Positions 40,501 through 52,400 of a stretch of 64,000 nucleotides of DNA are shown here, one piece after another (position 1 is the stretch's first letter; every line of letters begins with the position of its first letter). Source of the stretch: Cyclina sinensis (Eukaryota; Mollusca; Bivalvia; Venerida; Veneridae); NCBI GenBank assembly GCA_012932295.1, contig JAAONU010000010.1, positions 21,278,047 to 21,342,046 on the forward strand, in the 5' to 3' direction. The notes under the pieces were generated by a model. It was not told the origin of the DNA, searched no databases, and worked only from the letters and a program-made list of their open reading frames with translations. The position numbers and the translations under genes were made by a program.

Positions 40501-42511
40501 ATCGTTCAGAATGGGCAGTTTCTTGTGTTTTTTTTTCTACTGACCAAATCTGACCAAGAGTAGGCCTAAGCATATATGAGAAAATGATTAAACCAGAGAC
40601 ACTATCTTATTATATGTCTCTGATTAAACTAAATGGATACTATCATTAAAGCTGGTCATGTTTTGCTTATTCCTACGCCAGCAGGGGAGACAACTGCATA
40701 TTAGACAAAACTTAGGCGTGAAATAACTTTTTTTTTCATTTTGCAAAAGAAGAAAAAATAAATTTTGAATGGCTGAGCGACACAAGCCCCCGACGTCAAA
40801 GTGTCCGTCTCTCTTAATTCGATTTAAGTCAGATAACCTTGTTACTGTTTCTTACATTACCATGCTGTTGGGACAAAGCAAAACTCTTTATATGTGAATG
40901 CCCTTCCCTCCTTCCTGTCGCCCCATTTTAAGTGCAAATTTAATTAAAGCTGTATATATTCATGATCTGTGAAAAAATAAAATTTACACATGAACATTTC
41001 CGCTGTTTAATAAAATGTTCTGAACACAGGAGATAAACATGATTCCACGGTTCCAGATTACTGCCGGCTGAGCGCTTATTTTTTATTTATATATATTTTT
41101 TCGAACTGAGGCGGCTCAGTAGTCCAGTGGTAATGCACAGAACATGTAATTCAGAGGTCGTGAGTATGATCGCACCCTCCTCCACTTACAAGAAAATTGT
41201 ATTTCGGTTGAAACATTAAACCGAGGTGTGTCAGTACTATACACTGAGCATGTACATGTATGGGACTAGAAGGGTCTTTGGAAGTGGGTGGGTCTTTGGA
41301 AGTGGGTGCTTCCTGTACTGGCAAGCAGAACCTAAGATAAATAAACTCAACTGATAAACTGATACGGTCGTGGCTAGATCAATACTGATGTCGGCAGATG
41401 TTTTTTTCGGACAGAATTCTTGATACATAATTTGTTACTATATATCTCGAGATTATACATGCATAATTCCTTTTCAATAAACCCATTTTAACAAACTGAA
41501 AGGAATTCATAAAAGTGCCTTCTTTTCTTAGTAATAATCTCATTTTTGAACATTACCTCCCCTGGGAACGGTTGACCTTTGAACTGCAGGTACCCGTACT
41601 TCGCTAAGCCGAGGTCTCTGAGATCTGACTGGTTGAGCCGAAAGTCGGCTGCGTTCCGCATCTGCTCTTTGCGACCTTATCGCACTTGATAACTGTTCGC
41701 GGACAGGAGCCCTAACACGAATTGTTCTTGATCTAAACTGAGGCGCTGACCGTTGTGACAACCCAGTTCTTCGCTCCCATCGTGACGAGAACTGCCAAAA
41801 AAATCGAAAAAAAAATCACGAATTAAAAAAAAAGACATAACAACAGAAGGACAACATGATTACAATAAAATAGATCCTGTTTCCTTGGCAATGATGGCGA
41901 TGATGTTGATGATGATGATGTTACAAAAACAAGAAATCAACTGCAACAATAACAACAACAACTATAACGCTGATAATTAAGAGAAAGAACGCCATCTAAA
42001 CCCTACGTAAAAGGTTTTACGAAAACACAGATATTTTATTGAATTTGACTAATAGATACAAGTATTAACATTTGAGTTCAGATTTAACCTTGGAATACTC
42101 CTAATCGGACCATCCTTCAGACGAGTTCTCATATACATGTGTTAAAGTATTGTTTAAACGATACTTACCTACATCGTACTCTTATTTTGTTATTTTTTAA
42201 CAATATAAAAAGGTTTACATTTTACTTTGTATATTGAATATTACCTAATAATTATGAAGACTATACACACATTCATAGATTCCGGAATAGAACGGCTAAA
42301 AGTAATTTCTAGATTATTAAAAAGTATTCTCTCGAGGTTTAGTTTCAATCATGATACTCAAAAAAGTTTGCTTATGAATGAAGTATGAATAAGATCTTAC
42401 CCTTGTTTGGCCTAGGAACGGCTGGGTTGAAGATTTATCAATTAAGAAACATAATATAAATCCAATTAAAATTAAATTTAAAAATGGCGGACACTTCACA
42501 GTAACCGCCAT
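31486..42511 (-). CDS. Gene D: large secreted Gln-rich and Thr/Val/Pro-rich protein
   Basis: Minus-strand exons 42511-42401 (37 residues, phase 0), 41791-41557 (phase 1), 35413-34086 (phase 0) and 33648-31486 join to 3837 nt, about 1278 residues. Exon 1 has a strong signal segment (LNLILIGFILCFLI) then SSTQPFLGQTR. Exon 2 is Arg/Ser/Gln rich. Exon 3 is very Gln rich with repeats such as QPxVVVSQ and ends in a Met/Pro/Gly-rich block (NPFGFMNPWMMGSMNPSMM). Exon 4 starts EMMFGDTTDPPDP and has degenerate HxxVxQPE repeats, a Thr/Pro-rich region and an acidic end. The 37-residue leader exon equals that of gene C, and the Met-rich block resembles one in gene E, so the three are probably paralogues. 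No catalytic domain is seen; a structural extracellular role is inferred. Confidence 0.8.
35546..35628 (-). mobile_element. SINE head fragment (family 1)
   Basis: The minus strand gives GGTCCAATGG and a CGATCCCC B-box area typical of the SINE head; the body is missing or separated. Confidence 0.5.
35738..36012 (-). mobile_element. SINE copy, minus strand (family 1)
   Basis: Near full length: tail ACCGGTACCGATATATA, body with TTTCGGATGAAACG and CACTGACCATG, and a decayed tRNA-like head. Confidence 0.75.
36216..36485 (+). repeat. AAAT and GAAT simple-sequence tract
   Basis: Tracts of AAATAAATAAAT and GAATGAATGAAC. Minus-strand open frames here (Ile/His/Ser/Phe runs) come from the repeat. Confidence 0.9.
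37034..37710 (+). repeat. 5' LTR (677 bp)
   Basis: TG...CA termini. I saw no differences from the copy at 38132-38808, including an identical 67-codon open frame that I regard as chance. Confidence 0.93.
37713..37726 (+). promoter_or_regulatory. Primer-binding site for tRNA-Lys(CTT)
   Basis: TGGCGCCCAACGTG, two bases after the 5' LTR, is the exact complement of the last 11 bases of the tRNA gene at 40014-40086 plus the added CCA. Confidence 0.88.
38121..38131 (+). promoter_or_regulatory. Polypurine tract
   Basis: CAGGGGGAGTA directly precedes the 3' LTR, the expected plus-strand priming site. Confidence 0.75.
38132..38808 (+). repeat. 3' LTR (677 bp)
   Basis: Same length and, by eye, same sequence as the 5' LTR; followed by ACAA, matching the four bases before the 5' LTR. 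Confidence 0.93.
40014..40086 (+). tRNA. tRNA-Lys (CTT)
   Basis: 73-base cloverleaf without intron. The acceptor GCCCGGC pairs with GTTGGGC (two G-T pairs), the D arm is GCTCAGTCGGTAGAGC, the anticodon loop CTCTTAA sits in a GAGA/TCTC stem, and the T arm is GTGGGTTCGAGCCCCAC. A and B boxes are intact and T-runs follow, so it can be transcribed by RNA polymerase III. It lies within intron 2 of gene D on the opposite strand. Confidence 0.95.
41106..41350 (+). mobile_element. SINE copy (family 1)
   Basis: Head GGCTCAGTAGTCCAGTGGTAA, body TTTCGGTTGAAACATTAAACC and ACACTGAGCATG, tail AACCTAAGATAAATAAACT. Contains a short internal duplication (GGGTCTTTGGAAGTGGGTG). Confidence 0.7.
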
Positions 42512-43745
42512 TTTTGTTCTCCTCTTTAGCACTGATATAATATTTTTTTCTCTGATTCGATACGTTTGAAACAGCAGGTGCTTTGTTATGCCTCAATCAT
42601 TGTTGACAGCCGGCATTCGACCACTGTCAAATTATCATTGAAGTTAGATAATGACTATGATTCGGACAGATCGAACTGTCCGACATTACGTCATCCTGTC
42701 ACAGACGTCCGAATTTTTGTAAATGTAAAATATTCGTACGAAATAAAAGAGTCCAGAGAGAAATTATGATGGAAAAGGTCGTAACAGGGTAATAAATAAT
42801 GTACGTAATTGCAAATTTTGACCAAGCTGTTACTTTACTTGCCAACCAATATCCTTGTAGTTGTACGATTTCATCAAATAAACAATTGTATTTTCGTGCG
42901 TGTCATAAATTTGTTTTACGAAAGACATGCTCAGATATGATGTAAATCGAAAATGTCATAAATTAGCATCATCGTCATCTTCGTCGAAATCATCATCATC
43001 ATCATTATTATCATTTGCTTAATAAAGCTGATTTTAAAACAGAACTTCAGATGTATTATTGGCTACAGCCTTTGCACTTATATTCAATATGTATTAGGGC
43101 ATATATTCAGTCAGTTCAAAAACCTTATGACACCAAAAAAAAAAAAAAAAAAAAAAATAAATAAATAAAATAAAAATAAAAAATAAATAAATAAATGCTT
43201 TTTAGATCTTTGTGTTATGGTCAGTTTTTTGTTCAAAATATTGAACAGTATTTTATGCTCCCTTGATAAATTTTGCATTTTACAACTGTATAACTCTATC
43301 GACTGTGCTCTGAAAAATGCCCTCCCCATATAATGAAACACTATCCGAAAAAGGACACAAATATTATTTCCCTAGTTGAGACAAATCATGTAAAAATAAG
43401 ATTGTTAATTAGGAGCCAAAAATATACTGCATTCGTGTTAAAAAAATTTCCTCGTTGACAGTAATGTTATGATTGACACTTGACATGACGCAATATTCAT
43501 ACCCAGAATAATAGCTTTCACTGTTCTTATTCAACTTGTCAATACCTTGTCAAGAAGAACCGAATGCGTTCCCAAACCTTTCCGAAAAGGGTTCCGGTCA
43601 TTTCCGTTTCCACATTACGGAGATTTTAACCAATCACAGCATGGTATATTTACGGCAAAAAGTCCGATTGGAATTTGTGAATGTCCGTTCATATTGGTCA
43701 ATACTTTAAAGCAAGCACGGAGTACAATCAGAAGCTGCCCAAAAT
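42512..43745. promoter_or_regulatory. Divergent intergenic region between genes D and E
   Basis: About 1.2 kb between the opposite-facing start codons of D and E. It must hold both promoters and 5' UTRs unless upstream non-coding exons exist. It contains a CATCATCATC run near 42990 and an A-rich tract at 43135-43195. No defined core element is claimed. Confidence 0.55.
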
Positions 43746-46142
43746 ATGGCGAAAATGGTTACAAAATGTCGGACATTAATTTTGATCGTAACTTTTATCG
43801 GATTTAATAATGCTCAGCCATTTTCCGGATTCGGCAGGGTAAGACAACAGAATATTTTGAATGATCCAAGATATTTTCTTTTAACTAATTGGCTTGTATG
43901 TTAAGTACATAAAAGTAACCAAATGACATCATACCGTAACTGTATATTTTAGAATTAAAATATTAAACAAAAGGTAGGGACTCCGAACTTTTCTGTCAAA
44001 ATTTTCATCTGTTTCGCAAGAGGGAAGTTTGTGATATGAGCTATTTAAAATACTGACATTTTCAGAGAACCGGAAGTCTTGGGCATGGTCTTGAGAACAG
44101 TTTTGGGTCAAGATTCAGACTGTCGTCAGGTAAATACTTAATTTCACTAATAAGATATTGATTCTCTTCTTTATTTCATTTCTTTTTTTCTTTTCTCTTC
44201 TTTATGTTTTTCCATCTTTTTCTCAAATCCTTTATTTTTTATATCCATCCTATATTTGCTTCAATCGATTCTTCCTTGTTATATTCAATTCAATGTCTGT
44301 TCTTCTGAACGTACGATAAATGTACTGTAACAAGTACACATTCTGGTGTCTATATTGCGACTATTGTAATGGCCAAACTGGATTTGTACGATTTTCTGAC
44401 CTTTAAGATTCTGTCAAACCTTTTGCTTTAATTATTTTGTTTATTCTTTTTTAAAATATATTTCCTAAATAGCCTCCAACTTTGCCTTCATATTACATAA
44501 ATATTTTTTAGATAGCGTTTTGTCAAGTCAGCGCATGAGCCGAAAGCAAGGACTCGCGCGTCTCTGGTAGGTTCCGAATCTATGACCTAGAGATATGAAA
44601 TCCGACAGTATACTCCTTATTTTTTGTCCTGTAAGGCTTAATCCTTTAAAATTAAGCAATTTTTATTGCATTTTATTTAGGTTCATCGTCATCTCTTGGA
44701 AGTCCTTCAAACGCTTGGCTGAGCGCACCTCCCGAGTCACTTGGCAGTTTGCAGACTGGTTCTACAATTCCTCGGCGCATCACGTTACCAAGCAGCAGAC
44801 TAGTTCTTAGCGATGGAAACAACAATAATAATATCCGCTTTTTGCAATCACCACAGCAGACAAGCGTTCCACAGCAGACGATTCGGCAAATACTGCCTCA
44901 ACAGGTACATAATCATTACATTGAAAACGTTTTTCTTTTCAGACTAGTAGAATTTACGTGTATTTCTTACCATGTTTGGCAAAATCAGTTAACTTGAAGC
45001 ATGGATAAAAAAACAACAACAACAAAAACTGATTCTTTAGAAGAGAGGTTCTGTTCCGCTGAAATATGTAGCAGAAGATCAGAAATATTCGATTGTTATT
45101 AGACCCATCCTATTACTATGACACAATGAATACTTAAGCTACTTAAACGGAGTCTAGATTTGAATTTAAAGTATCGTTGTTTTTTTTCCAGATACAGCAA
45201 GTTCACGCCGCACATCAACCGGCACAGACACATGTAGCCCAACCTCATCAGATTGTGGCTCATCCTCGCCAGGTCCTTACACATACGCAGCAAGTATCAA
45301 CACAGCCACGGGTGTCACAATCTGTTCAGCAAGTTCAAAATACAGCAACACTGCAGCAAGTTCAACCCGTATCAACTGTACAGCAAGTACAGTCACAGCC
45401 AGTGCTTACACACCAAGTACAGCCACAGCCTCATACTGTACAGACTTCATTGCCTGGCCTTGCATCATCTGCCATCCAGACAACTTCCGTCGGAACTCAA
45501 GTGACTGCTCAACATGGTGCTTTTCCTGGAGTGGTTCCACAGGGTTTAGGCGCCGGAGTTGCTGCAGTATCGAACCCATTTGGACAAACGGCTATGGGAT
45601 CGCCTTTAGGTATGGGTTCGCCGATGGGTATGATGGGTTCATTGAATCCGATGGCGGCAATGATGGGTATGGGGATGGGTATGCCATTCATGACCTATGA
45701 CACGATGGAAGATCTGTTGCTTGATGGTCCTGACCATAGGCCTGTTCCACCAGGAGCAGCAGCGGTTGCAGCTGCTGCGGCTGCATCTAGTGTCGGCGCT
45801 GGGGCCGGAGTCGGAGTAGGAGCAGGTCTTGGTGCTCAAACCTCTGCTGGCGCAGCCCCTCTAGCAAGTCAAACAGCCTCGGCTGCTAGTGTAGGACTGG
45901 GACATCTTACTTCTCCAGGAAGTGCGGCTTCAGTACCTGCTGCAGGTCAGACAGCATCCGCTGCAAGTGTGGGACTCGGACATCTTGCATCTGCGCCAGT
46001 GGGTGCTGCACCTGCCGTGCCGGCGACATCTGGTCGCGCTTCTGCAGCACAGATAGACCCATCGGTTATTCAATCAGCACTTCAGACAGCACTTAGTAGA
46101 GTACAGCAGAGACAGTCCGTTCAAGCACCCGCCCGAGGGTAA
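43746..46142 (+). CDS. Gene E: secreted Gln-rich, Met/Gly- and Ala-rich protein
   Basis: Exons 43746-43838 (31 residues, phase 0), 44066-44129 (phase 1), 44681-44904 (phase 0) and 45192-46142 join to 1332 nt, 443 residues. Exon 1 gives a signal segment (TLILIVTFIGFNNA) then QPFSGFGR, close to the QPFLGQTR end of gene D exon 1. Exon 3 carries Asn/Gln stretches. Exon 4 has dense His/Gln repeats (HQxxQT, QQVQ), a Met/Gly block (GMMGSLNPMAAMM), then Ala/Gly-rich sequence with two QTASAASVGLGHL units. The intron phase order 0, 1, 0 is the same as in gene D. It looks like a smaller paralogue of D. A second ATG at codon 4 could be the start. Function inferred as extracellular and structural. Confidence 0.78.
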
Positions 46143-46679
46143 CATGACCACACACACAGCCCATACCTACCATGTGTAAAGATGAATAAATATGAATACA
46201 AGTAGACTGAAAAAACACACACACAAAAGTAACTTTGCATTTTCCTTTTGAGTATAGAACCTTTGGTGGAGGCTGATAAACCAAAATTAACTCATCAATA
46301 AGAATGTCTTTCCGCGATGAAGGTTTATTTGGGTGCAATTACGTTTAAACCATTAGATACCAGGATGCCCTTGGATTTATCTTGTAACAAACAATTTTAA
46401 GTTACTTTTTCTTTTTTGTTTATAAGGACGACAGAAAGATACCTTGTCGGTATGACAGGTGCGCAAACAACAAGAGAACGGTACTAAATTCAAATATCGA
46501 CAAAAGTTTAAATCGATGTGATTGGCTTAATTGTTTCTTACAACAAATTGTAACGTAAGTTTTGATTGGCTCTTCCTCTGTCGTAAAAATACAACACTTT
46601 CATTTGCGTGTATGCTTGATACACACTAAAAAGTTTATGCATAATTTTTGCATGTATAAGTATTTATTTCTTATCTTAT

Positions 46680-46730
46680 GGCAGGTACGTATATCTGTAA
46701 CGATAATATACGATAATATACGTACCTGCC
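46680..46730. other. Perfect 15-bp inverted repeat (hairpin)
   Basis: GGCAGGTACGTATAT and its exact reverse complement flank a 21-base spacer with a doubled CGATAATATA. Confidence 0.85.
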
Positions 46731-47506
46731 TATACTATTGCTAATAAAATTATATTTTGAATTTTCTTATTATTAGTCGTTGAATCTCTATCCTGTTAAA
46801 AAAGGAAAACCTACGACAAAATTGATGATTTTAGAATTATCTGAAATTTCCTAGTGATGCAAATATGTCAATGTGATGTCGGCATAAGATTAAGCCCGTC
46901 AATGCGTCCGTGATTCACCCTTCCACTCTTGACTTGAATATTTCCTTTGTTGAGCTACGCACACGTACAACGTATGTACATTGTTTGAACGACTTACTGC
47001 ATCAAGAAGGCAGGAACAATCTGTGCTTGTTTCTCAGTTATAGTGCATTCTATTTTTCCAGTCTAGCCTTAAACGTCGGTCACCCCCATTTACCTTCAAT
47101 GCTGTGGAAAAATGAAAATTTGAGAAAAAGGGTACATTGCATTGCGTTACAAATCACATTACGGTTGTAATGTTTGGACACAATGAGTCAAGCCTAAAGT
47201 AACGAACACATTTCGGGTCAAACCCATTTCGGCCACAACTTACTTAGTTTAAGCATGGTTTATTTATCACTAAATGATATTCACATATTTACACATCTCT
47301 ACAATAATAACACATTGATAAATTGATTAGAACGAAAGAATTAAAGTCTCATTAACTTCCTTTCCCCTAAACAATTCAGAATGTGTACATTATGGATAAT
47401 GTTAAGTATTGTATATTTAGTATGTATGTTTCGCTTTGGAAGTATTTTAAATATAAGATAACTTAACAATAGAATGTTATTCCAATAAGCAGATGTTAAG
47501 ACCTAG

Positions 47507-47534
47507 AGAGAAGAAGAAGAAGAAGAAGAAGAAG

Positions 47535-47580
<46 letters not shown>
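47507..47580 (+). repeat. GAA then GA microsatellite
   Basis: About nine GAA units followed by about 20 GA units, next to the 3' end of the LINE remnant on the minus strand. Confidence 0.95.
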
Positions 47581-47583
<3 letters not shown>

Positions 47584-47589
47584 ATGCGT

Positions 47590-48870
47590 GTGGATATGAG
47601 AGTGTTATTGATTCAATTTCAAAAGATATCCTTTATCTTAAAACGATTGCTTAATTTAATGTACCGAATCGGCTGTACAGCATCAAAAACAATTATGGTA
47701 TTCATTTGGAGCTCTTCACTATCATCACCGTATAACAAAACATTAAGTGACGGTACAGGAACGGCAGAGACAGCTTCTTATATTTCTTCTCTCATAGTTT
47801 TAATAAAAGTTACATTCGAGCAAATAATGCTTTTTTCTTTAAACAAGACCACATCGACAGTTTTGTGAATCTGTTAATTTCTTAACAAGAAGATGCTGGT
47901 TCATTGAGCTACAACGGGTACGTATACACGTGTGTATGATCTGTAGTTGTCGTTCGCTGTGATTATATAATTTATTAACAGAAGACTGTGGTTCCCAAAT
48001 GTGGGAAAAGAGTATCCATTTTTACATTCCTCGGAGAGTATATTCCATTCATTTGTTACCGAGAGAAGAATTGAATTTGAATAGAGTGATGTTCTACAAG
48101 CAGGCTGTTGGAACTGTTCAGAGTTTCTTTATGTGTAAGACGAGACTTGACCACTGTAAATGGAACGAGATTAGAGAGATAACCCGGAGTTAGACCAAAT
48201 GTTAATCATTTTTACAAAATTGTATTAAATTATGTTTTCTGCGTCTGTCTGCAAGGGTTTCCCATCCTACCTCGTGCAGTTAGTCATCTATAGATACAGG
48301 CTTAGTGCATCACGAAACTTTCCGGGCAGCCTCGTTTTGGATTGTTTCAAGCTCGAGCTTCACTTATTCGTAGCAGTTGTCCCAAAATACATCCCCATAT
48401 TCCAATACTGGTCGTGTAAACGAAATGTATATTACTTCTAATGCGTTTCGATCATGTAAGTATCTAAGATGAAGCATTATATTGACTTTGTTTCTTTTCT
48501 TTATATGTTTTTTTTATGAGATGCCCAATAACCATCGTTCTGCGAGAATAAACCTAGATGCTTATCAGATGTTACTGTAGTTATTGGACTATTTGACATA
48601 GACAGTGGTGGATGAAAAGGTGTATGAACTTTTTCTTTGAAATTAACATGCACTCTGATTTGGACGGGTTAAAAGTAAATAACCAATTCTTAGCCCAAGT
48701 TGAAACAGCTGATTCGTCAGGAGAATTTACAACCACATATAGGCTTGTATTATCAGCAAAAAAGATTAACTGATTCAGTATCATTAACACTATCGTTTGT
48801 ATATAGTACAACTTTCTTCGGCCGAGGAGTAATTTTTGTTTTGTATAATAATCTTCTTCAATCGTATGAT
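47590..48870 (-). mobile_element. 5'-truncated non-LTR retrotransposon (LINE) remnant
   Basis: The minus strand shows a decayed reverse transcriptase core, FADNTSLYVVV (a variant of the FADD active-site motif), then WLFTFNPSKSECML. Further down come RPVLEYGDVFWDNC, LTPGYLSNLVP and a Cys/His C-terminal stretch (CSSMNQHL, CRCG, H-x-L-x-x-C), the usual order of a LINE ORF2 C-terminal half. Many stops and shifts mean it is inactive. The (CTT)/(CT) microsatellite abuts its 3' end. The clade (Jockey, I or CR1 group) cannot be fixed by eye. Confidence 0.8.
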
Positions 48871-49242
48871 TTCCCTTGCGAAATAGAAATAGGACCAAAT
48901 CGCTTATGATTATATAGGGTCGAAATATCAGGCGGCTGAGATAGGTTGAAAAATTGACGAGGCCGAAAGGGGTTGGAGACGACTGAAATTGATTACATTT
49001 AATAGCGCGTGTGTGTTGTTAAAAAAGAGCTACACACAATGCTATTTTGAACGGGTTATTTATTATGTTCTTATCTTTGCTACGTTGTTGACGGTTAAAA
49101 GGTAAGTTATTTATGAAACAGATTTTAAGTTTGAGTGAACTACCGTTCTAGAAAAGCTTCAGACTATGTGTCATTTTTAGTTTATACCAAATTTATTTTA
49201 GTTCGATTGTGTAGGAAGCCGCGTTTTAGCTTGTAGACACAT

Positions 49243-49326
49243 CCGTGGCGGCGTGACCGAGTGGTTAACATGTCGGACTAGAAGTCAAAGGATTGCTAGC
49301 CGCACGGGTTCAAACCCAGTCAGGGG
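49243..49326 (+). other. tRNA-Ser/Leu-like pseudogene
   Basis: GGCGTGACCGAGTGGTTAA A box, a long variable region and GGGTTCAAACCCAG T arm are visible, but the acceptor ends do not pair. Probably a retroposed tRNA. Confidence 0.4.
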
Positions 49327-49436
49327 CAATGAGCAAGAAACTTTACACTCATTGCTTAGTACTGGTTAGTTCCAGGAACGGATTCAAGAGTATGTGTCAT
49401 TTTTCTTTTCAGTATACTTATATTTTCAGAATAAAA

Positions 49437-52400
49437 ATGATGTCGTCTCCTATAAAGGTGTTTGCAGCGATGTTGATCAGTGTTACAGTACCACAAAAGG
49501 CATCGGCACTCATTAAGGTATGTAACCTTAAATCTTTCAGTCATGATGTGCTGTTATATGAAACAATGTATGATATTATCATATATTATATCTTGCTTAA
49601 GAGCATTCCGTATTTGAAACATAAATACCGGTAAAAGTTTTCTAATTTTTTATGGTGAGTTTTTTGTACGGAAGCCCATTAAGGCCGTTTTGAGTTAGAA
49701 GTTAGAAGGCAACAATTCGAACTTAGATATTAGATCTTAGATCTTAGAACTTAGGTCTTAGATCTTAAAACTTAGAAATTAGATGTTCCGTAAGGGCTTT
49801 AAAAAGCTCAGGAAGGGACCGAGTGCACTTTGCATCAGTGGTCAATCCTTCCGTCTTTCCTTCCGCACAGTGGCTACTTAAACAAAAGTTAACCATTGCC
49901 TTATTTGAGACTTGCACGATGAAATTATCAGCTGTTGGATACTGATTGGGGTCATCTATATAAATATATCAAAAGTATATTTAAAGACAAGGGTATTGAA
50001 ATAAATTGCCATTTGCTACAATTTCCTAAGGTGACAAAGGGGAATAATTCTGCGCAAATTCTTGATGGTGTGACCTGCTCTTGGCTGCAAATTGAGGTCA
50101 TCAGTATATACTTAATAAATCGCATCATTGAATACGCACAACAGAATCTTCCTAAGGAAGTATATGGCTGTCACATTGGCAGGATACCGAATGATGGGTT
50201 ATCGAGAAAATGTTGCATGCGCAAAATATACTATCGATACATGCAAAAACTAGCTATAAAACTAGAAATAAAGCGTGCAAAAAAAAAAAAAAAAAAAAAT
50301 GAAAGAATCCATAGCGATTTTATTAAAACCGCATGCAAATATTGCATGTTCCCTTAAATCTCAGTGATTAGGCAAATGACAAATTGCAAAAGTATTTTTA
50401 GTTATGCAGTACGTTGTTCTATGTTGTTCTGTGTCAGTCTTTTGGTCAAAGAATAAGTGTCAGCATCAGAAGAACCATATCAAAAGAATTTCACGTGATA
50501 CAGCTGCACTTGCGCCTGCCTTTCAGAACAGTTAGAACGTGTATGGATATAGTTATAGATCTCTGTTGTACTCTGTAACTATCATTTCACCACGTAAAAT
50601 ACATTTTCATTAGCCTTTGATTAAATTTATGACACGTAGAGCTGCTAGTCAGTTTAACAATGCGGACCGACAGGTATAGCAATGCGGTGCAGATGAAATC
50701 GAAGTATAACCAAGCAGAGAGTACGTTAATGTTATAACTTAGATCTTAGAACTTAGACAAATGTTAGAAAAATGTTCTTAGAACTACGACATTAGAACTT
50801 AGATCTTAAAACTTAGTCATTAGAACTTAAATTTCATTTAGATAGAAATTAAAAAAAATCTGTTCTGTTTTTTCAAATATGAAGCTAAAAGAAGGAAAAT
50901 GTAACTCCATTCTCAAACATACAACTTTTTTTAAGTAACAGTAAATTACAAAACATGAAACAAGATACTTATCTTATTAATCACTAAAAAGAATATCACA
51001 ATTTCGACTAGAACTTGTCGATGGCATACCCCCGGGCCACACTCAAGAAATAGTTAATACTAAAGCTTTGTTAAAGTTGACGCAAGCTTAGTTTAATAAT
51101 ATGCACAATGTAAAATAACAATATAATATCCTTCTAAGATAAGCTATGGAAAAAGTAATGCTTAAAAAGTTCTAGTCTTGTAAAATGCGCCCCTCTGAGA
51201 ATGGCAGCTAAATCCGTGATCACAACACTAGTTACTGGTGTAATAACGAGCAGCCAAATTCCAAACATCCATGCCCATTTAGAGACCATTTTTGTCGTGT
51301 GGAAAAGAAAAAGAGAAGATTCAGCAATAGGAAAAATGATCAAATTATTTTCAATACACGTTAGAAAACCGACAGTATCAATTATTATAAAACTGACAGT
51401 TAAACGATTTTAAATCCCGTCCCAAATTTTGACATGGGGGATAATTACTCAAAGACTAGCAACAGATACTTGTGTTCTTAAAGGGAAGCCCTTGGTATAA
51501 AAGACAAGCTGAAATCACTAGCCTGGAGGAGCGGATCAGTGGTCCAGTGGTAACGCGCTGAGCTGGTAACCCAGGGGTCCCGAGATCGATCCGTCGCTCC
51601 TCCACTAACATATATAATTGTCTTTCGGATGAGACGTTAAACCGAGGTCACATGTATCATTGCTGTACACTGAGCATGCACAAGAACCAGGGGTGTCTCT
51701 GGTATGAATGCTGTATCTTGCTGCCACAACATAAAATAACTAATCTCTTCAGGGGGTGTCGGTCATATGGGCAACCGGTACCGACGATAAATAAGCTCAA
51801 ACAGATAGATTTACACTAGCCTGGAACAGTTGAATAGGGAAGTCTAGCGGTGTATATTAAGTATTAAGCTCACGGCCTGTAAATGATTGACGGGAGGCGG
51901 AGTTTGGTATACTATAGAAATACCTCCCTTTAACAAACACTGAAACAACTCTAATGCAATGGACCCATCGTAACATTAATTGGTAGCCATACAAGATCAA
52001 AATTCCACTCTCGAATGAATAGATTTATCGTGAAAATATCATCAATGAATTATATCTCACCCTTCTGTGTAGAACTTCGTGTTTACCGGCCGCTTTTGAT
52101 TTCCTTGCAATAATGGCGTTTCCCGCTTTCATGAGATTTCTACATTCTACGCTCTAAGACCTAAGTTCTAATATATAACATCTAACATCTAAGTTCGAAT
52201 GATTGCCTTCTAACTTCTAACTCAAAACGGCCTCAATAGGCTTCAGTACCTTTGTTATACCTAGCCGATTCTGTAACTTACAACCCTGGTTTTCTACTTT
52301 ATTTTCCAAAAAAGTGAAAAAACGCCTTTTAGGGTGCTACGGTCTAGTACACACCTTCCTATATATGCGTCAAGGAATCGATTCTTTGGCTCATTGGTTA

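Larger units (their letters stand above)
35414..41556. other. Intron 2 of gene D
   Basis: About 6.1 kb, occupied by two minus-strand tRNA-derived repeats, AAAT/GAAT arrays, a complete short LTR element, a tRNA-Lys gene and a plus-strand SINE. The intervals 38809-40013 and 40087-41105 show nothing recognisable. Confidence 0.65.
46143..49436. other. Spacer between genes E and F
   Basis: No host gene. Holds a hairpin at 46680-46730, a GAA/GA microsatellite and a minus-strand LINE remnant. Confidence 0.6.

Noticed and set aside
44512..44566. Exon-like segment in gene E between exons 2 and 3
   Set aside because: It has an AG and a GT at its ends, but 55 bases would break the reading frame that the other exons keep.
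49243..49326. Functional tRNA-Ser or tRNA-Leu gene
   Set aside because: The acceptor arms do not pair and the anticodon stem is poor, so it is reported only as a pseudogene.
49935..50357. 140-codon open frame in the inverted-repeat block
   Set aside because: No transposase motif or other recognisable feature, and part of it is a poly-A tract read as Lys. Kept only as a remark on the element.
51134..51343. Minus-strand open frame with a signal-like hydrophobic stretch
   Set aside because: No downstream partner exon on that strand and it sits within the inverted-repeat block.
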